Positions 41,164 to 50,214 of a stretch of 64,000 nucleotides of DNA are shown one piece after another. A program made the position numbers and the translations under genes. The stretch is from Paenibacillus illinoisensis NBRC 15959 (GTDB lineage: Bacteria; Bacillota; Bacilli; Paenibacillales; Paenibacillaceae): contig NZ_BIME01000001.1 of assembly GCF_004000925.1 (NCBI RefSeq), positions 1,116,001 to 1,180,000 of the forward strand, written 5' to 3'. Every line of letters begins with the position of its first letter. The first letter of the stretch is position 1. Below the pieces are notes generated by a model. The model worked only from the letters and a program-made list of their open reading frames with translations. It searched no databases and was not told the DNA's origin.

Positions 41164-42443
41164 TCACTTTCCCGTCTCTTCTTGCAGATTAATTTTTAGC
41201 AGATGGGAAAATCGCATGCGCAAACTTTTTTTGTCTACCTTATCTACAGCAGTTCGAGGCAGAGAATCGAGAATGTAGATCTTTGTTGGCCATTTATATC
41301 GTGCTAGCCTAGGTTCGCAAAACGCCCACAATTGTTCCAGCTTTAAACTCCCCCCGTCACTTAGAACGATGCAAGCTACAAGTTCCTCCCCTTCCCTGGG
41401 GAGAGGGATTCCAATAACCGCCACTTCCTTAACCTGTGCATGACCCACTAATACTTGTTCCACTTCAGGACAGAACACATTGGAACCGTTGATGATGACC
41501 ATATCCTTAAGACGATCTAATACATATAGATATCCCTCACCATCAAGACAACCAACATCCCCGGTGTGAATCCATCCATTCTCTTTTATTTCATTTGTGG
41601 TCTCTAGTTGACGCCAGTACCCCAACATCGTTTGGGCTCCACGAACTACAATTTCGCCAGACTCATTTTCTGCTGCATCTTGTCCATCTTGAGTAACGAT
41701 CCGAACCTGAAAAGCTTTTTCTCCTTGTGCAGCTAGGTCGTTAGGACGGCCTACTGATCGTAGAACCATTAGATTATCCATATGATGTACAGGTAGTAGT
41801 CGACTAATTGCCATACCACATTCTGCTTGAGAGTAGTTGTTCACGATCAACGCCTCTGTGAAATGTTCGACCGCTTTAATTAGTTCCAAGCAGACATACT
41901 GCGATGAGAATGCATTACTCCTTTGGGTCTGCCTGTTGTTCCTCCTGTATAAATCAATACAGCGATATCATCCAATTGACGGTCAAAGACCTCAGCGGGA
42001 ATAGGTGCTAGATCCTGATGTAAAATAGCTGTCATCGAATTAGAAACTGAACTTTCTTCAGCAGAATAAAGGATTGGAGGTCGCGAGAGAAGTTTTACAG
42101 CGGAATATGCTGTATTAGCGTAATCATTATCATGAACTAGGAATTTGGGTTCAGCGTCTTCAAGAATCGCTGCAATCTCTGGGACACTTAGTAACGGTGA
42201 AATCGCTGTCGGTATCGCACCCACTTCAACGGCTGCATAAAGGGAAACAACCAGCTGCGGATCCGGATGCCCGAGAAGAGCAAGACGATCTCCTGGTCGA
42301 AGTCCATTCGCATAGAAGGCACGCCCAAGTTTTTCAACGAGATGATGCAGCTCACCGTATGTGATAGTATGTCCATGCCGCCTAAGTGCAGGTGCATCAG
42401 AAAACAATCGTACTGCCTCAGGTAGTCGTTCAAATAGAAACAT
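41164..42443 (-). pseudogene. Broken AMP-binding (acyl-CoA synthetase-like) gene
   Basis: The N-terminal 187 residues reach the phosphate-binding motif YTGGTTGRPKGVMHSHRS, then the frame stops. The second frame begins at about 41889 and carries the later part: YSQAECG (A5), HTGDVG, DRLKDMVIINGSN, and a final K-region (PRTAVDKVDKKSLR). An intact enzyme has roughly 120 residues between A3 and A5. Here there are only about 40, so about 85-90 residues (some 260 bp) are missing and the reading frame changes at about 41880-41889. It is therefore a deletion derivative. The ATG at 42443 has GGGGAGG in front. No later degradation is visible, so the break may be recent. Confidence 0.75.
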
Positions 42444-42582
42444 GATACCTCCCCTTTATCTGGTATGAGTACTAGGATTAAGGAGATCATATCATATTGC
42501 TGGAAATACTAAGCATAACTCTTTTCAATGAATCTCATCAGCTTACCTGATAATGTTTAACTCTCACTAGTCTTGTTAATCA

Positions 42583-42612
42583 ATAAAACGGCAACCTGTT
42601 GTGGTTACCGTC
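42583..42612 (-). terminator. Terminator of the amidase gene
   Basis: ACGGCAACC pairs with GGTTACCGT around TGTTGT, followed by T on the minus strand. Confidence 0.8.
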
Positions 42613-42668
42613 TATTGGTGGTTAGCTGTACTGTATGTTTCAGATATTTTGTTTGATTTTCAAACGGT

Positions 42669-44153
42669 TTAGAGCTCATCGTTAGGCGCAAAACGTAAAT
42701 TGGTCGCTTGTTCGTACGCGTACGCCAGTCGGAAAAGAATCGGCTCGCTGTAGGCGGTTCCGACAAACGTAATCCCCTGTGGCCCTTTGGTCGTATAGCC
42801 ATCTTCACCAATAATACCTGTGTCGACGTACTCGCCGGGAACAGTAATTACAGGATACCCAGCGCGTGCAGACACATCGAGTCCTTCCTCATTGCCCAGG
42901 AAGATCAGCGCATCTAATTGATTCTCACGGATTGCATGGTCGATGCCTTGTTCCCGTGAAAGCTGACGATTAAGCTGCAAACTCTCGGCGTACTCCGGTT
43001 CAGATAAGGTACCACTTGTTTCATTCGACCAGATCAGCGTATCCTGTCCATATTTAAGCGCAGCATCAGCATTTGCCTCATTATAAGCGATAAGTTCATC
43101 TAACGTTTTAACGTATGCACCGGGACCCGCTTTGGCCAGATAGTCATTTATCCCTTTTTTAAATTCATAACGCATCACGTCCCAGTCCCACTTCGCACTC
43201 TCGCAAGGCAATGACACCGGATCAACAATGATTGCTCCCTGTTCTCTGCATAGACTGATTGCCCGTTCGATAACTGCTGCTCGTGCTTCATCCAGTTCCT
43301 CATAGTAGAATCGCGGAACGCCGATTCTTGCGCCTTGCAGTCCGTTCGCATCCAGAAAGGGTGTATAATCGGTATAGGCTTTCCGTCCTTTCTCGTGCAT
43401 CGCCGCATCATCCGGATCCACTGCCGTCATTGCACCAAGCAAAATGGCTGCATCTCTTACCGTACGTGTCATTGGCCCGGCCGAATCCTGGCTATAGGTA
43501 ATGGGGATAATCCCTGTACGACTGACCAGACCAATCGTCGGCTTAAGGCCAACAAGGCTGTTTTGCGAGGCTGGACTAATAATTGAACCTGATGTTTCTG
43601 TCCCTATGGCGGCGGTACACAAATTGGCAGCGACGGCTGCTGCAGAGCCCGAACTCGATCCCCCAACGAACAGCTCTCCAGGACCGTAAGGATTCAACGT
43701 CTGTCCGCCCCTTGAGCTGTATCCGGACCACATGGTGCTCGACATGAAGTTTGCCCATTCCGTCATGTTTGCCTTTCCCAGGAATACGGCTCCAGCCGCT
43801 CTTAACTGTGCAGCCACCATTGAATCTGACTGTGCAATATGTTCTGCTAGCGCGACTGAACCCCCACTGGTATGCATGTGATCTCCTGTATCGATATTAT
43901 CCTTGAGCAGGATGGGGATACCATGAAGTGGTCCGCGCACTCCCTGTTCCCTTCGCTCCGCGTCAAGCGCGACAGCTTCCTCAATCGCGTCCGGATTGAC
44001 TTCGAGTACTGAATTCAGGTTAGGGTCGAGTCTCGTAATTCGCTCCAAATACCAACGAACGCAGACCTCCGACGATATCAATCCGGATTCCATCGCAGAC
44101 TGTAGCGAAGTGATGTCTGCCTCTATTAAAAGTTCATTTAACGTTCTATCCAT
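42669..44153 (-). CDS. Amidase-signature-family hydrolase
   Basis: 494 residues. The Ser-cis-Ser-Lys triad can be read: Lys in [14 protein letters not shown], the Gly/Ser-rich loop [15 protein letters not shown] and Ser in [12 protein letters not shown]. The length and the C-terminal [22 protein letters not shown] match stand-alone amidases and 6-aminohexanoate/peptide amidases. It is not GatA: no gatC or gatB neighbours. AAAGGAG precedes the ATG at 44153 by 8 nt. It sits between the broken AMP-binding gene and the replication-like module, on the minus strand. Confidence 0.88.
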   Translation of the reverse strand: MDRTLNELLIEADITSLQSAMESGLISSEVCVRWYLERITRLDPNLNSVLEVNPDAIEEAVALDAERREQGVRGPLHGIPILLKDNIDTGDHMHTSGGSVALAEHIAQSDSMVAAQLRAAGAVFLGKANMTEWANFMSSTMWSGYSSRGGQTLNPYGPGELFVGGSSSGSAAAVAANLCTAAIGTETSGSIISPASQNSLVGLKPTIGLVSRTGIIPITYSQDSAGPMTRTVRDAAILLGAMTAVDPDDAAMHEKGRKAYTDYTPFLDANGLQGARIGVPRFYYEELDEARAAVIERAISLCREQGAIIVDPVSLPCESAKWDWDVMRYEFKKGINDYLAKAGPGAYVKTLDELIAYNEANADAALKYGQDTLIWSNETSGTLSEPEYAESLQLNRQLSREQGIDHAIRENQLDALIFLGNEEGLDVSARAGYPVITVPGEYVDTGIIGEDGYTTKGPQGITFVGTAYSEPILFRLAYAYEQATNLRFAPNDEL

Positions 44154-44372
44154 ATAGTCTCTCCTTTTGGCCATCTACTACTTAGGGTTCGACGAATCTG
44201 ACTGTTGTCCTCTTGCCTCCTAGCAGAGATACGAAGCAATATACAGGAAGAGATCGACATGGATCTCGTGTCATTTCCCTATACCAAATCCTTTTCCATG
44301 ATAATCCCTGCCCTAATGGACATGAAGTTATGATATATTTTTAAGGAGAAGTTTTTTTAAGGGAGAATGGTT

Positions 44373-45875
44373 ATGGTTAAACTTTCGCTTTTTGCAATTA
44401 CCAAGACAATTGAGTGCTTACCACCAAGAATTGTCGATCATCTATACATGTATGTGTACAAAGAAACGACCAGCACCTCAAAAGAGACGTGGCTGTTTGA
44501 GCTAATCAAGGAGCTCTTAATCCAGAATTTTGGATTTGATACGCCTCATCTGGAAGACCACGTTGAGATTCGGGATAAAAATTATCGCAAAAGACAACAG
44601 AGCAAAAAGTACTGGCTCAAGAAATTTAAAGAGGAACTGGATTCCGTGCCAAACAATCCTGTTCTGATTGAGATTAGCTCTTGGAAACTTGCGCTTGAGC
44701 AAATGAAGGCATCGAATGCGGGGCTGGATATCGTTGCTGAATCCGAAAGATTGATTGGCGTAAAGGACCTGAATGATTTACCCGCTTTACGTTTGCAACA
44801 AATCAGTGAGTGGGCAACCACCAGCTCCACGTATCTCACGGACTATCGTTACTTGTCGAGTAAAAAAACCAATCAGATCAAAAAGGCCATCGACACCGAC
44901 CTGCACTTTATTGTGGCTGATATTATTGATAAACACGATCTAACCAATGCTGTCGATGTGCAGCCTCATGGCCTGATCGAAGATGTCGTTTTTGCGGAAA
45001 AATCAACAAACCTGAAGATCCGAATGGAATTGGACGAAATCACCAATAAACAAACCTATTTTGATGATTATGAGATCAGTGACAATGAGTTCCTGCGCAC
45101 CATTATCAAGGTTGAGGATGGAGATTTCCTGCTCGCGGATAAAAGCCTTACGAAATCACTGGATGGTACTGATCGGGATATCATTTTCTATGTCCTTTCC
45201 CAGAAGGATGAATCCTTTTACACAGATCGGACGATCACGGTTGATATTTCCAAGCTGGTCAGCAAAGCTTATAATTCTTCTGGGGTTAAAAACTACGTTG
45301 AGATTGAGAAAAGATTGCGTAAAATCAGGTCGTTTGGCTTTCAGGCCGTGATTAAGAAGAAGTCTGAAAAGGCAAGATCCGGTTCTGCCGACTGGTCCAT
45401 ATTTGACTCGGTTGTCATCAACTCCAATCCGAATGGCAGACGTTATGCCGAAATTGTTATCGGTACGTACTTCCACCAGCAATACATTAATCAACAGACC
45501 GTCAAAATCTATAGAGACAGCCTCAACTCCATTGAAGGAAACATCTCGAAAATTTTGGTCCATGCATTACAGAAAGAACGTCTGGAGCGGTATGTACAAG
45601 GGAACCAATTCATCGATATCTTCCCGCTCAGCTATTTCTTGCGTAAAGTCCGAATGGACAAAAGAAAAACGGAACAAAACATGAAAAAGATTCAGGACGC
45701 GCTTGAGGAGTTCAAAAGCCTGAATTTCCTGATTGCCGATTATAAACGACTTCATTCCTCGTTTGAGATCTCGTTTATTCCATTAACACATACGGAAATG
45801 CATGACTTTTTCGATCAAGCCGAGCCGCCTATTCAGCTTACCTTTCCTATACAGACTGAACTTATTGGAGAATGA
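44373..45875 (+). CDS. Rep-like protein of a plasmid-type replication module
   Basis: 500 residues. The first 230 are helical and basic, with RDKNYRKRQQSKKYWLKKF. Two winged-helix-like blocks follow: about 245-340 (TDRDIIFYVLSQ, then a helix-turn-helix ISKLVSKAYNSSGVKNY) and about 360-485 (YFHQQYINQQTVKIYRDS, LNSIEGNISKILVHALQKER). This order resembles the tandem winged helices of iteron-binding initiators (Rep_3/TrfA-like), but I cannot place it in a family. The start is the ATG at 44373 after AAGGGAGA. Immediately beyond the stop is a terminator, then ten iterons. No integrase or partition gene is adjacent. Confidence 0.55.
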   Translation: MVKLSLFAITKTIECLPPRIVDHLYMYVYKETTSTSKETWLFELIKELLIQNFGFDTPHLEDHVEIRDKNYRKRQQSKKYWLKKFKEELDSVPNNPVLIEISSWKLALEQMKASNAGLDIVAESERLIGVKDLNDLPALRLQQISEWATTSSTYLTDYRYLSSKKTNQIKKAIDTDLHFIVADIIDKHDLTNAVDVQPHGLIEDVVFAEKSTNLKIRMELDEITNKQTYFDDYEISDNEFLRTIIKVEDGDFLLADKSLTKSLDGTDRDIIFYVLSQKDESFYTDRTITVDISKLVSKAYNSSGVKNYVEIEKRLRKIRSFGFQAVIKKKSEKARSGSADWSIFDSVVINSNPNGRRYAEIVIGTYFHQQYINQQTVKIYRDSLNSIEGNISKILVHALQKERLERYVQGNQFIDIFPLSYFLRKVRMDKRKTEQNMKKIQDALEEFKSLNFLIADYKRLHSSFEISFIPLTHTEMHDFFDQAEPPIQLTFPIQTELIGE

Positions 45876-45900
45876 ACCTCATTCTCCATTTTTTTTTTGC
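45867..45900 (+). terminator. Terminator overlapping the Rep-like gene stop codon
   Basis: GGAGAATGA-ACC-TCATTCTCC is a perfect 9-bp stem that includes the TGA stop, followed by ten T. Confidence 0.9.
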
Positions 45901-45979
45901 TTATGTAGGTTTTCCTGCAGCCCCATCTACCCTGATGATTAGAAATATTAACTTTTTGTAGTGCTGCTTGATTGAATTT

Positions 45980-46510
45980 TTATTACTCATTTCTCGTACT
46001 GGCATTATATTATTACTTTTTTTTCGTACTTCATTTCGTAATAAAAATAAATATCCCACTACAACGCCATTAGTGCAATTCCCCCACATTATTTTATTAC
46101 GAAAACAACGTACCTAATTTCATTTTCTTACCTTTTATTCGTACTTTAATTGATTATTCACAATATACAATGCTCTGAAAAGACAGTCTCATTTTTATTA
46201 CGAAAAACTCGTACTTCGATTCGCTGTTTCAAGCTTTACGCTATAGGGTACCGACCTAAATATTAACGTAATTCTCACTTATTTTTCGTACTTTCTAATA
46301 ATTATTACTCAAAACTCGTACCTTAATAAATTTATTACGAATTCCACGTACTAAAATGAACAAAAAAAAGTTCTAGTTGTGTCGAGTACAACCTAAATGC
46401 AAGCTTGTAGCCCTATTTTTAATTTTCTAACTTTTTTCTCGTACTATATGTATGGTCGTCAAATTACGTTTCGTTCTTCATTTCTATTTTTATTACGCAT
46501 TTCTCGTACT
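45980..46510 (+). repeat. Array of ten 21-bp iterons
   Basis: Consensus TTATTAC-N8-CGTACT. Starts of the ten copies: 45980, 46010, 46094, 46125, 46195, 46272, 46302, 46332, 46425, 46490; all are in the same orientation. Seven have the exact TTATTAC half; 46125 has one mismatch there and 46272 and 46425 have two. CGTACT is exact in eight; 46094 and 46302 end CGTACC. Five neighbouring pairs lie 30-31 bp apart, about three helical turns. A partial inverted copy overlaps the second unit (46024-46044). The region is very AT-rich. A near-match DnaA box (TTATTCACA) lies at 46154-46162. Confidence 0.9.
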
Positions 46511-46520
46511 TTTCATGGTG

Positions 46521-46549
46521 TTCCCAATTAAATAGACGGATGCTATAAT
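46521..46549 (+). promoter_or_regulatory. Extended -10 promoter for the 404-residue gene
   Basis: TTCCCA (46521-46526), then 17 bp, then TGC-TATAAT (46541-46549). The -35 begins 11 bp after the last iteron, so protein bound to the iterons could affect it. The transcript would have a leader of about 237 nt. Confidence 0.7.
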
Positions 46550-46589
46550 CTATTTATAGTAAATGGAAAGCTAATAAAAATCTCTGTTA

Positions 46590-46699
46590 AAATAAAAAAA
46601 AAGAACCCAACGATATCGTTCTAATAAGTGGATAGTTTGGCGACTGGCACTTATTAAAACCACGAAAAGTCGGGGTCTTGGTCTTGCTTCTTTTTTGAT
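46590..46699 (-). ncRNA. Candidate antisense RNA opposing the leader of the 404-residue gene
   Basis: An extended -10 (TGC-TATAAT) lies at 46706-46714 on the minus strand. The RNA would begin near 46699, fold into the hairpin at 46623-46655 and end at AGAAC...GTTCT (46602-46622) followed by nine T. The RNA would be about 110 nt and is wholly complementary to the sense leader. Its -35 is poor, and the terminator stem is only 5 bp, so this needs experimental proof. Confidence 0.55.
46623..46655 (+). promoter_or_regulatory. Leader hairpin with a TTGGCG loop
   Basis: AATAAGTG (46623-46630) pairs with CACTTATT (46648-46655), an 8-bp perfect stem with a 17-nt loop. The loop contains TTGGCG (46637-46642). 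UUGGCG is the loop sequence of antisense-target hairpins in IncI/IncB-type plasmid leaders, so a kissing contact with the antisense RNA is plausible. Confidence 0.65.
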
Positions 46700-46792
46700 G
46701 TGTTCATTATAGCATGTCTTCTAAAAAAACAAAAGCCAAAACCCTTATTTTCCATACCCATTTTTACAGTTGGGAGTTAAGGAGAGGCGCAG

Positions 46793-48007
46793 ATGAAACA
46801 CCATCCTGATCTATTCGATGCACAGACCCTACATCATGACACTCGTTTGCTTTTCAAACTTAAACTCCTGCTGGGTACCGTTTGCGCATATGGCGGAGAA
46901 GTTCCTCTTTCTCAGACCGAACTCGCTAAACGAATGGGTACCTCCACTTATCGAATCCGAATTCTTCTCCACAAGTTAGAACACGAAGGTATTATTCACT
47001 ACAATAACGCTGGTACATTGTTCTTTGACCGTTATATCTTTGTACGTGATCAAGCAGAAGTTTCACAGGAAACGCTCTATGCCAAAAATTTTGCCTTTTT
47101 TACTTGCGATGAATTTCTGTCTGAAGATCGAAATGTTCAACGCTTTGTGCTTCATTATGTTGGCAAAGAGCTTATCTATATTCCAGGCAATTTCCGCTGG
47201 GGTTACATCAATGATCTTTATGGGCCAACTGGACTTCTTAATATACGTACGCCAAAAGAAGCGATCACGATTCTTAAGAAGGCTTCCAAATATCTGAAGA
47301 TCAAAATACATACGGAAAACTTCCAAGTACTGAACGTTCACTCCAAATGGATTGACATGGGTGAAATCTATTCTGAAGGTGCTGAGCTGTGGGTGACCAA
47401 ACAGCTTATGAAGCATCGTTTTTGTTGTGACTTTATATCCCGGAAAGCGGTTTGGCAAATAGCAAAAGTCATGGAAGATTACTATGCGAAATTTGGATAT
47501 GAGTATGCAACTGAAATTTTCGACCATGCTCTTTTTAGCATTCAAAATTATAAAAGACGGTCACAGACATTCTTTAACATGATCTACAGAGAAGATTCTT
47601 CCTATATTGTGAATGAAGAAAAGAATGAACTGAATGAGATCAGTGCTTATTTTCGGTCCATTATGGAATCAGCCGAGTTAAACTATGCGGTACAACTATC
47701 TGTGGAGCTTGAGCAGATCAAGCAGAAGAAACACATGGCGGAGACCAACCTCTCTGCCAATGATGAGATCTCCATGATGAATCAAGAACTAATCGAAGCA
47801 GCACATAGCCAACAAGTTAAAGTGTGGGACAAACTTCGTCTCATTCATTCTTGCTGGCTTAATCGTTTCAGACAACATCCGGAATGGTTTATCCAGCATT
47901 ATTACCGGATCAGAACTCTTCCAGCTCCAATTCTGGAGATCAAGATGGAAATTGAGAAGTATATGAATAGACAAAAAAATACTCAATCTCAAGCGCACAT
48001 CGTCTAA
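46793..48007 (+). CDS. Winged-helix protein of the replication-like module
   Basis: 404 residues with no recognised family. Residues about 25-95 form a winged helix: FKLKLLLGTVCAYGG, then LSQTELAKRMGTSTYRIRIL and LEHEGIIHYNNAGTLFF. The remainder is mixed alpha/beta with clusters of aromatic and charged residues and no membrane segment. AAGGAGAGG precedes the ATG by 7 nt. It is expressed from a promoter next to the iterons and its leader is opposed by a candidate antisense RNA, as plasmid initiator genes are. It could be the true initiator or a copy-control partner of the protein at 44373. No terminator is obvious immediately after it. Confidence 0.6.
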   Translation: MKHHPDLFDAQTLHHDTRLLFKLKLLLGTVCAYGGEVPLSQTELAKRMGTSTYRIRILLHKLEHEGIIHYNNAGTLFFDRYIFVRDQAEVSQETLYAKNFAFFTCDEFLSEDRNVQRFVLHYVGKELIYIPGNFRWGYINDLYGPTGLLNIRTPKEAITILKKASKYLKIKIHTENFQVLNVHSKWIDMGEIYSEGAELWVTKQLMKHRFCCDFISRKAVWQIAKVMEDYYAKFGYEYATEIFDHALFSIQNYKRRSQTFFNMIYREDSSYIVNEEKNELNEISAYFRSIMESAELNYAVQLSVELEQIKQKKHMAETNLSANDEISMMNQELIEAAHSQQVKVWDKLRLIHSCWLNRFRQHPEWFIQHYYRIRTLPAPILEIKMEIEKYMNRQKNTQSQAHIV

Positions 48008-48224
48008 TTTCTATAGGGTTAGATTTATTTGTGCATCCTTATCATTCATTTCAGTCTAACTTGTGTTGCAGTGGTTCTACGAATAGTAGAATGACTGCTA
48101 TTTGTTTTTTTCTACTCTACTCTTATTGCGAGCTTTTAGTTGGATTTAGTTAGATTGGCACTTTCAATAGCGGAATAGAAGTCATCTCATAACTTCCTGT
48201 GAATCCCAATTTCGCCATTAAAGC

Positions 48225-48233
48225 TGTGGATAA
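48225..48233 (-). promoter_or_regulatory. Perfect DnaA box
   Basis: TGTGGATAA on the plus strand is an exact complement of TTATCCACA. A second match with one mismatch (TTATCCAGA) is at 48407-48415. The region from 48008 to 48643 has no gene. Confidence 0.65.
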
Positions 48234-48383
48234 CGTTTTATCTCATGTGGTTTTGTAGCATAGATAATGTTTATATTGATTTTGTTCATTTGGATGCATA
48301 GATCATTAATGGGTATTTCAATTCATGTCGTGTTGGTTTGGCGTTTCCTGATGTGTACCTTACCGTTATCATTTTGCATAAAA

Positions 48384-48430
48384 ATAAGGGCTTTCCATAT
48401 CTAAATTTATCCAGATACAGAAGCCCTTAT
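48384..48430 (+). other. Imperfect inverted repeat in the gene-free downstream region
   Basis: ATAAGGGCTT (48384-48393) pairs with AAGCCCTTAT (48421-48430), and inside it ATATCT with AGATA. There is no T run. It may be a structured origin element or a transcript end for the 404-residue gene. Confidence 0.5.
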
Positions 48431-48471
48431 GGATCAAGCCTTTTGAGACACTTTTGTTGCTTGTAAAAAGG

Positions 48472-48562
48472 TATTAATGAAAGGTGTTAATCTATGGTTT
48501 TAAAAAATGGTGTTGAACTAAGATATTGAACTAAGGTGTTGATGAAGGGTATTGAAAGGCAT
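48472..48562 (+). repeat. Seven tandem 13-mers
   Basis: Unit starts: 48472, 48485, 48498, 48511, 48524, 48537, 48550. Units 1-6 end GG or GA (TATTAATGAAAGG, TGTTAATCTATGG, TTTTAAAAAATGG, TGTTGAACTAAGA, TATTGAACTAAGG, TGTTGATGAAGGG) and unit 7 is degenerate. The period is exactly 13. Such 13-mers are typical of replication-origin unwinding regions (E. coli oriC, RK2). The array lies 240 bp after the perfect DnaA box. Confidence 0.75.
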
Positions 48563-48643
48563 TTAAACACCTTCATCTTCAAAATATAGAAAACAACATT
48601 GAACGGAGTGAACTCCTCACTCTTTCCTATCTAGACTAGAACC

Positions 48644-49117
48644 TTATTCGATATTATCCGCTGTAATACCATCCTTCAACGTACTTTCCCACCATATTGA
48701 TGTATCTCCTCTGACAAGCTGTGGGATTAACTTACGGAGTGGATAAGGCTGCAAATGATGCGCAGCAAGCTCATACACAGACGCCCAATAGAATTCAATA
48801 TGAGACTCGAGAGATACAGGAGATTGTAACAGATCCAGTTCAGGGACTTTCACTCTGAAAATCTGGTTCATTTCGCAATGGAGCTCCTTATTTTTCTCCC
48901 ACTGATGCTCTACCGAGCCTAAATATCCATCGATGTAACATGACAGCCCCAGTTCCTCTTCGATTTCTCTTTTTAGGGCATCCGGTGCGCTTTCACCAAA
49001 TTCAATGTGACCTCCTGGCAAGAACGTATTTTGATGACCAATGGCATGGGCGAGCAGAACCTGATCCTGACTGATTATAATTCCTCTTGCCAGATGATGA
49101 AATTTCGAAGTTATCAC
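48644..49117 (-). CDS. NUDIX hydrolase
   Basis: 157 residues. The Nudix box is GGHIEFGESAPDALKREIEEELG split here as GGHIEFGE...REIEEELG. It removes the terminal phosphate or nucleoside from a diphosphate-linked molecule, using Mg. The substrate is unknown. I use the GTG at 49117 because AAGGGGGTGA lies just before it; the frame is open to 49174 but overlaps the AraC/GyrI gene. The start lies 10 bp past that gene's stop, so the two are one unit. Confidence 0.85.
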   Translation of the reverse strand: MITSKFHHLARGIIISQDQVLLAHAIGHQNTFLPGGHIEFGESAPDALKREIEEELGLSCYIDGYLGSVEHQWEKNKELHCEMNQIFRVKVPELDLLQSPVSLESHIEFYWASVYELAAHHLQPYPLRKLIPQLVRGDTSIWWESTLKDGITADNIE

Positions 49118-49127
49118 CTTCACCCCC

Positions 49128-49973
49128 TTATTTAATCGGTATCCAGATTTGTGGCGCATGATCAGGACCTGCATAAACCTCTAATTCGGGTGTCCCGGCA
49201 TGCTCATAAGGATTGGATGGAAACCATTCGGAAACAATCTGTTTCCATAGATTCTGCAAGCTCTCAGGCAGAGGTCCCTTTACTTCAAATACACTCCATT
49301 TGGAAGCAGGGATGGTGAGGGAAGACAAACCTTCTGGTATTTCACCATGATAAGCTGTACCAATCCAGTACTCCATTTGCTTCTCCTCGATCTCGGTCTG
49401 ATCTACACAGACTCCAAGTAATCCTTGAATAGCTCCATTATTCAAAGCCAATAAACGATCTTCTGTTCCGTTCGCATAGGCTTCTTCCCACATTTTAGGG
49501 ATTTCCCTTAAATTCTCTCCATCTGCATAAGAGTAAGCTTGCTTGATTCCAACTAACGTAAATGCAGCCTGTTCAACAATTTTATAATCCATCGGTTCCG
49601 CTCCTTTTAAACTTACTTGAATAGCCAAGCGATTATACGACTTAACTGAGGTGCTGCTTTTTCGTACCTCACTTGGTGCAACCCCATGCTGTCTGCGAAA
49701 AGCTTTGGAGAAAGATTCAGGAGTGTCATATCCGTATTTGTACGCCAGATCAATAATTTTCTGTTCACTCTGTACAAGTTCATGTGCTGCCAGTGTTAAT
49801 CGTCTCCGCCGTATATATTCGAATACGGTAACATCTGTTAATAGCGTAAACGTACGTTGAAAATAAAAAGGCGAGATATGAGCCTGTGCTGCGATTTGCT
49901 CTATCGTTACATTTTCGAGTAGATGCTCTTCGATATACTGTATAGCCTTCTGCAACGATTCAATCCAGTTCAT
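49128..49973 (-). CDS. AraC-family regulator with GyrI-like effector domain
   Basis: 281 residues. Two HTH motifs at the start: NVTIEQIAAQAHISPFYFQR and IDLAYKYGYDTPESFSKAF. Residues about 125-280 form a GyrI/Rob-type small-molecule domain (YKIVEQAAFTLVGIK, WIGTAYHGEIPEG, WIPIK at the end). Such proteins sense drugs or lipophilic compounds. The ATG at 49973 follows AAGGAG. The NUDIX gene follows directly and may be cotranscribed. Confidence 0.9.
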   Translation of the reverse strand: MNWIESLQKAIQYIEEHLLENVTIEQIAAQAHISPFYFQRTFTLLTDVTVFEYIRRRRLTLAAHELVQSEQKIIDLAYKYGYDTPESFSKAFRRQHGVAPSEVRKSSTSVKSYNRLAIQVSLKGAEPMDYKIVEQAAFTLVGIKQAYSYADGENLREIPKMWEEAYANGTEDRLLALNNGAIQGLLGVCVDQTEIEEKQMEYWIGTAYHGEIPEGLSSLTIPASKWSVFEVKGPLPESLQNLWKQIVSEWFPSNPYEHAGTPELEVYAGPDHAPQIWIPIK

Positions 49974-50214
49974 ACGGTTGACCACTCCTTGATTTCTATA
50001 ATAGAGGAATACTTGTTTTGCGGCCTGTCTTTATTTGCTTTGATCTGTCCGGCCCTAGTCTTTTATGGTAACTGTTAATCTGTTCAACTCATGAGGAATC
50101 AACCATAATGGATTATCTTAGCACGTTCTTCATCGGAAGACAGGATAAAAAAAGTGAATCATTTTTGACCCTCACTTGTCTATTATATATCCCAACAAGA
50201 AAGGAGTAGCGGAA

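Noticed and set aside
45980..46510. CRISPR array
   Set aside because: The repeats are two-part with a variable centre, unequal spacing and no cas genes; the pattern is that of iterons.
48008..48643. The DnaA box and 13-mers as the chromosomal oriC
   Set aside because: dnaA, dnaN and the usual cluster of several DnaA boxes are absent. The elements fit the adjacent plasmid-type module better.
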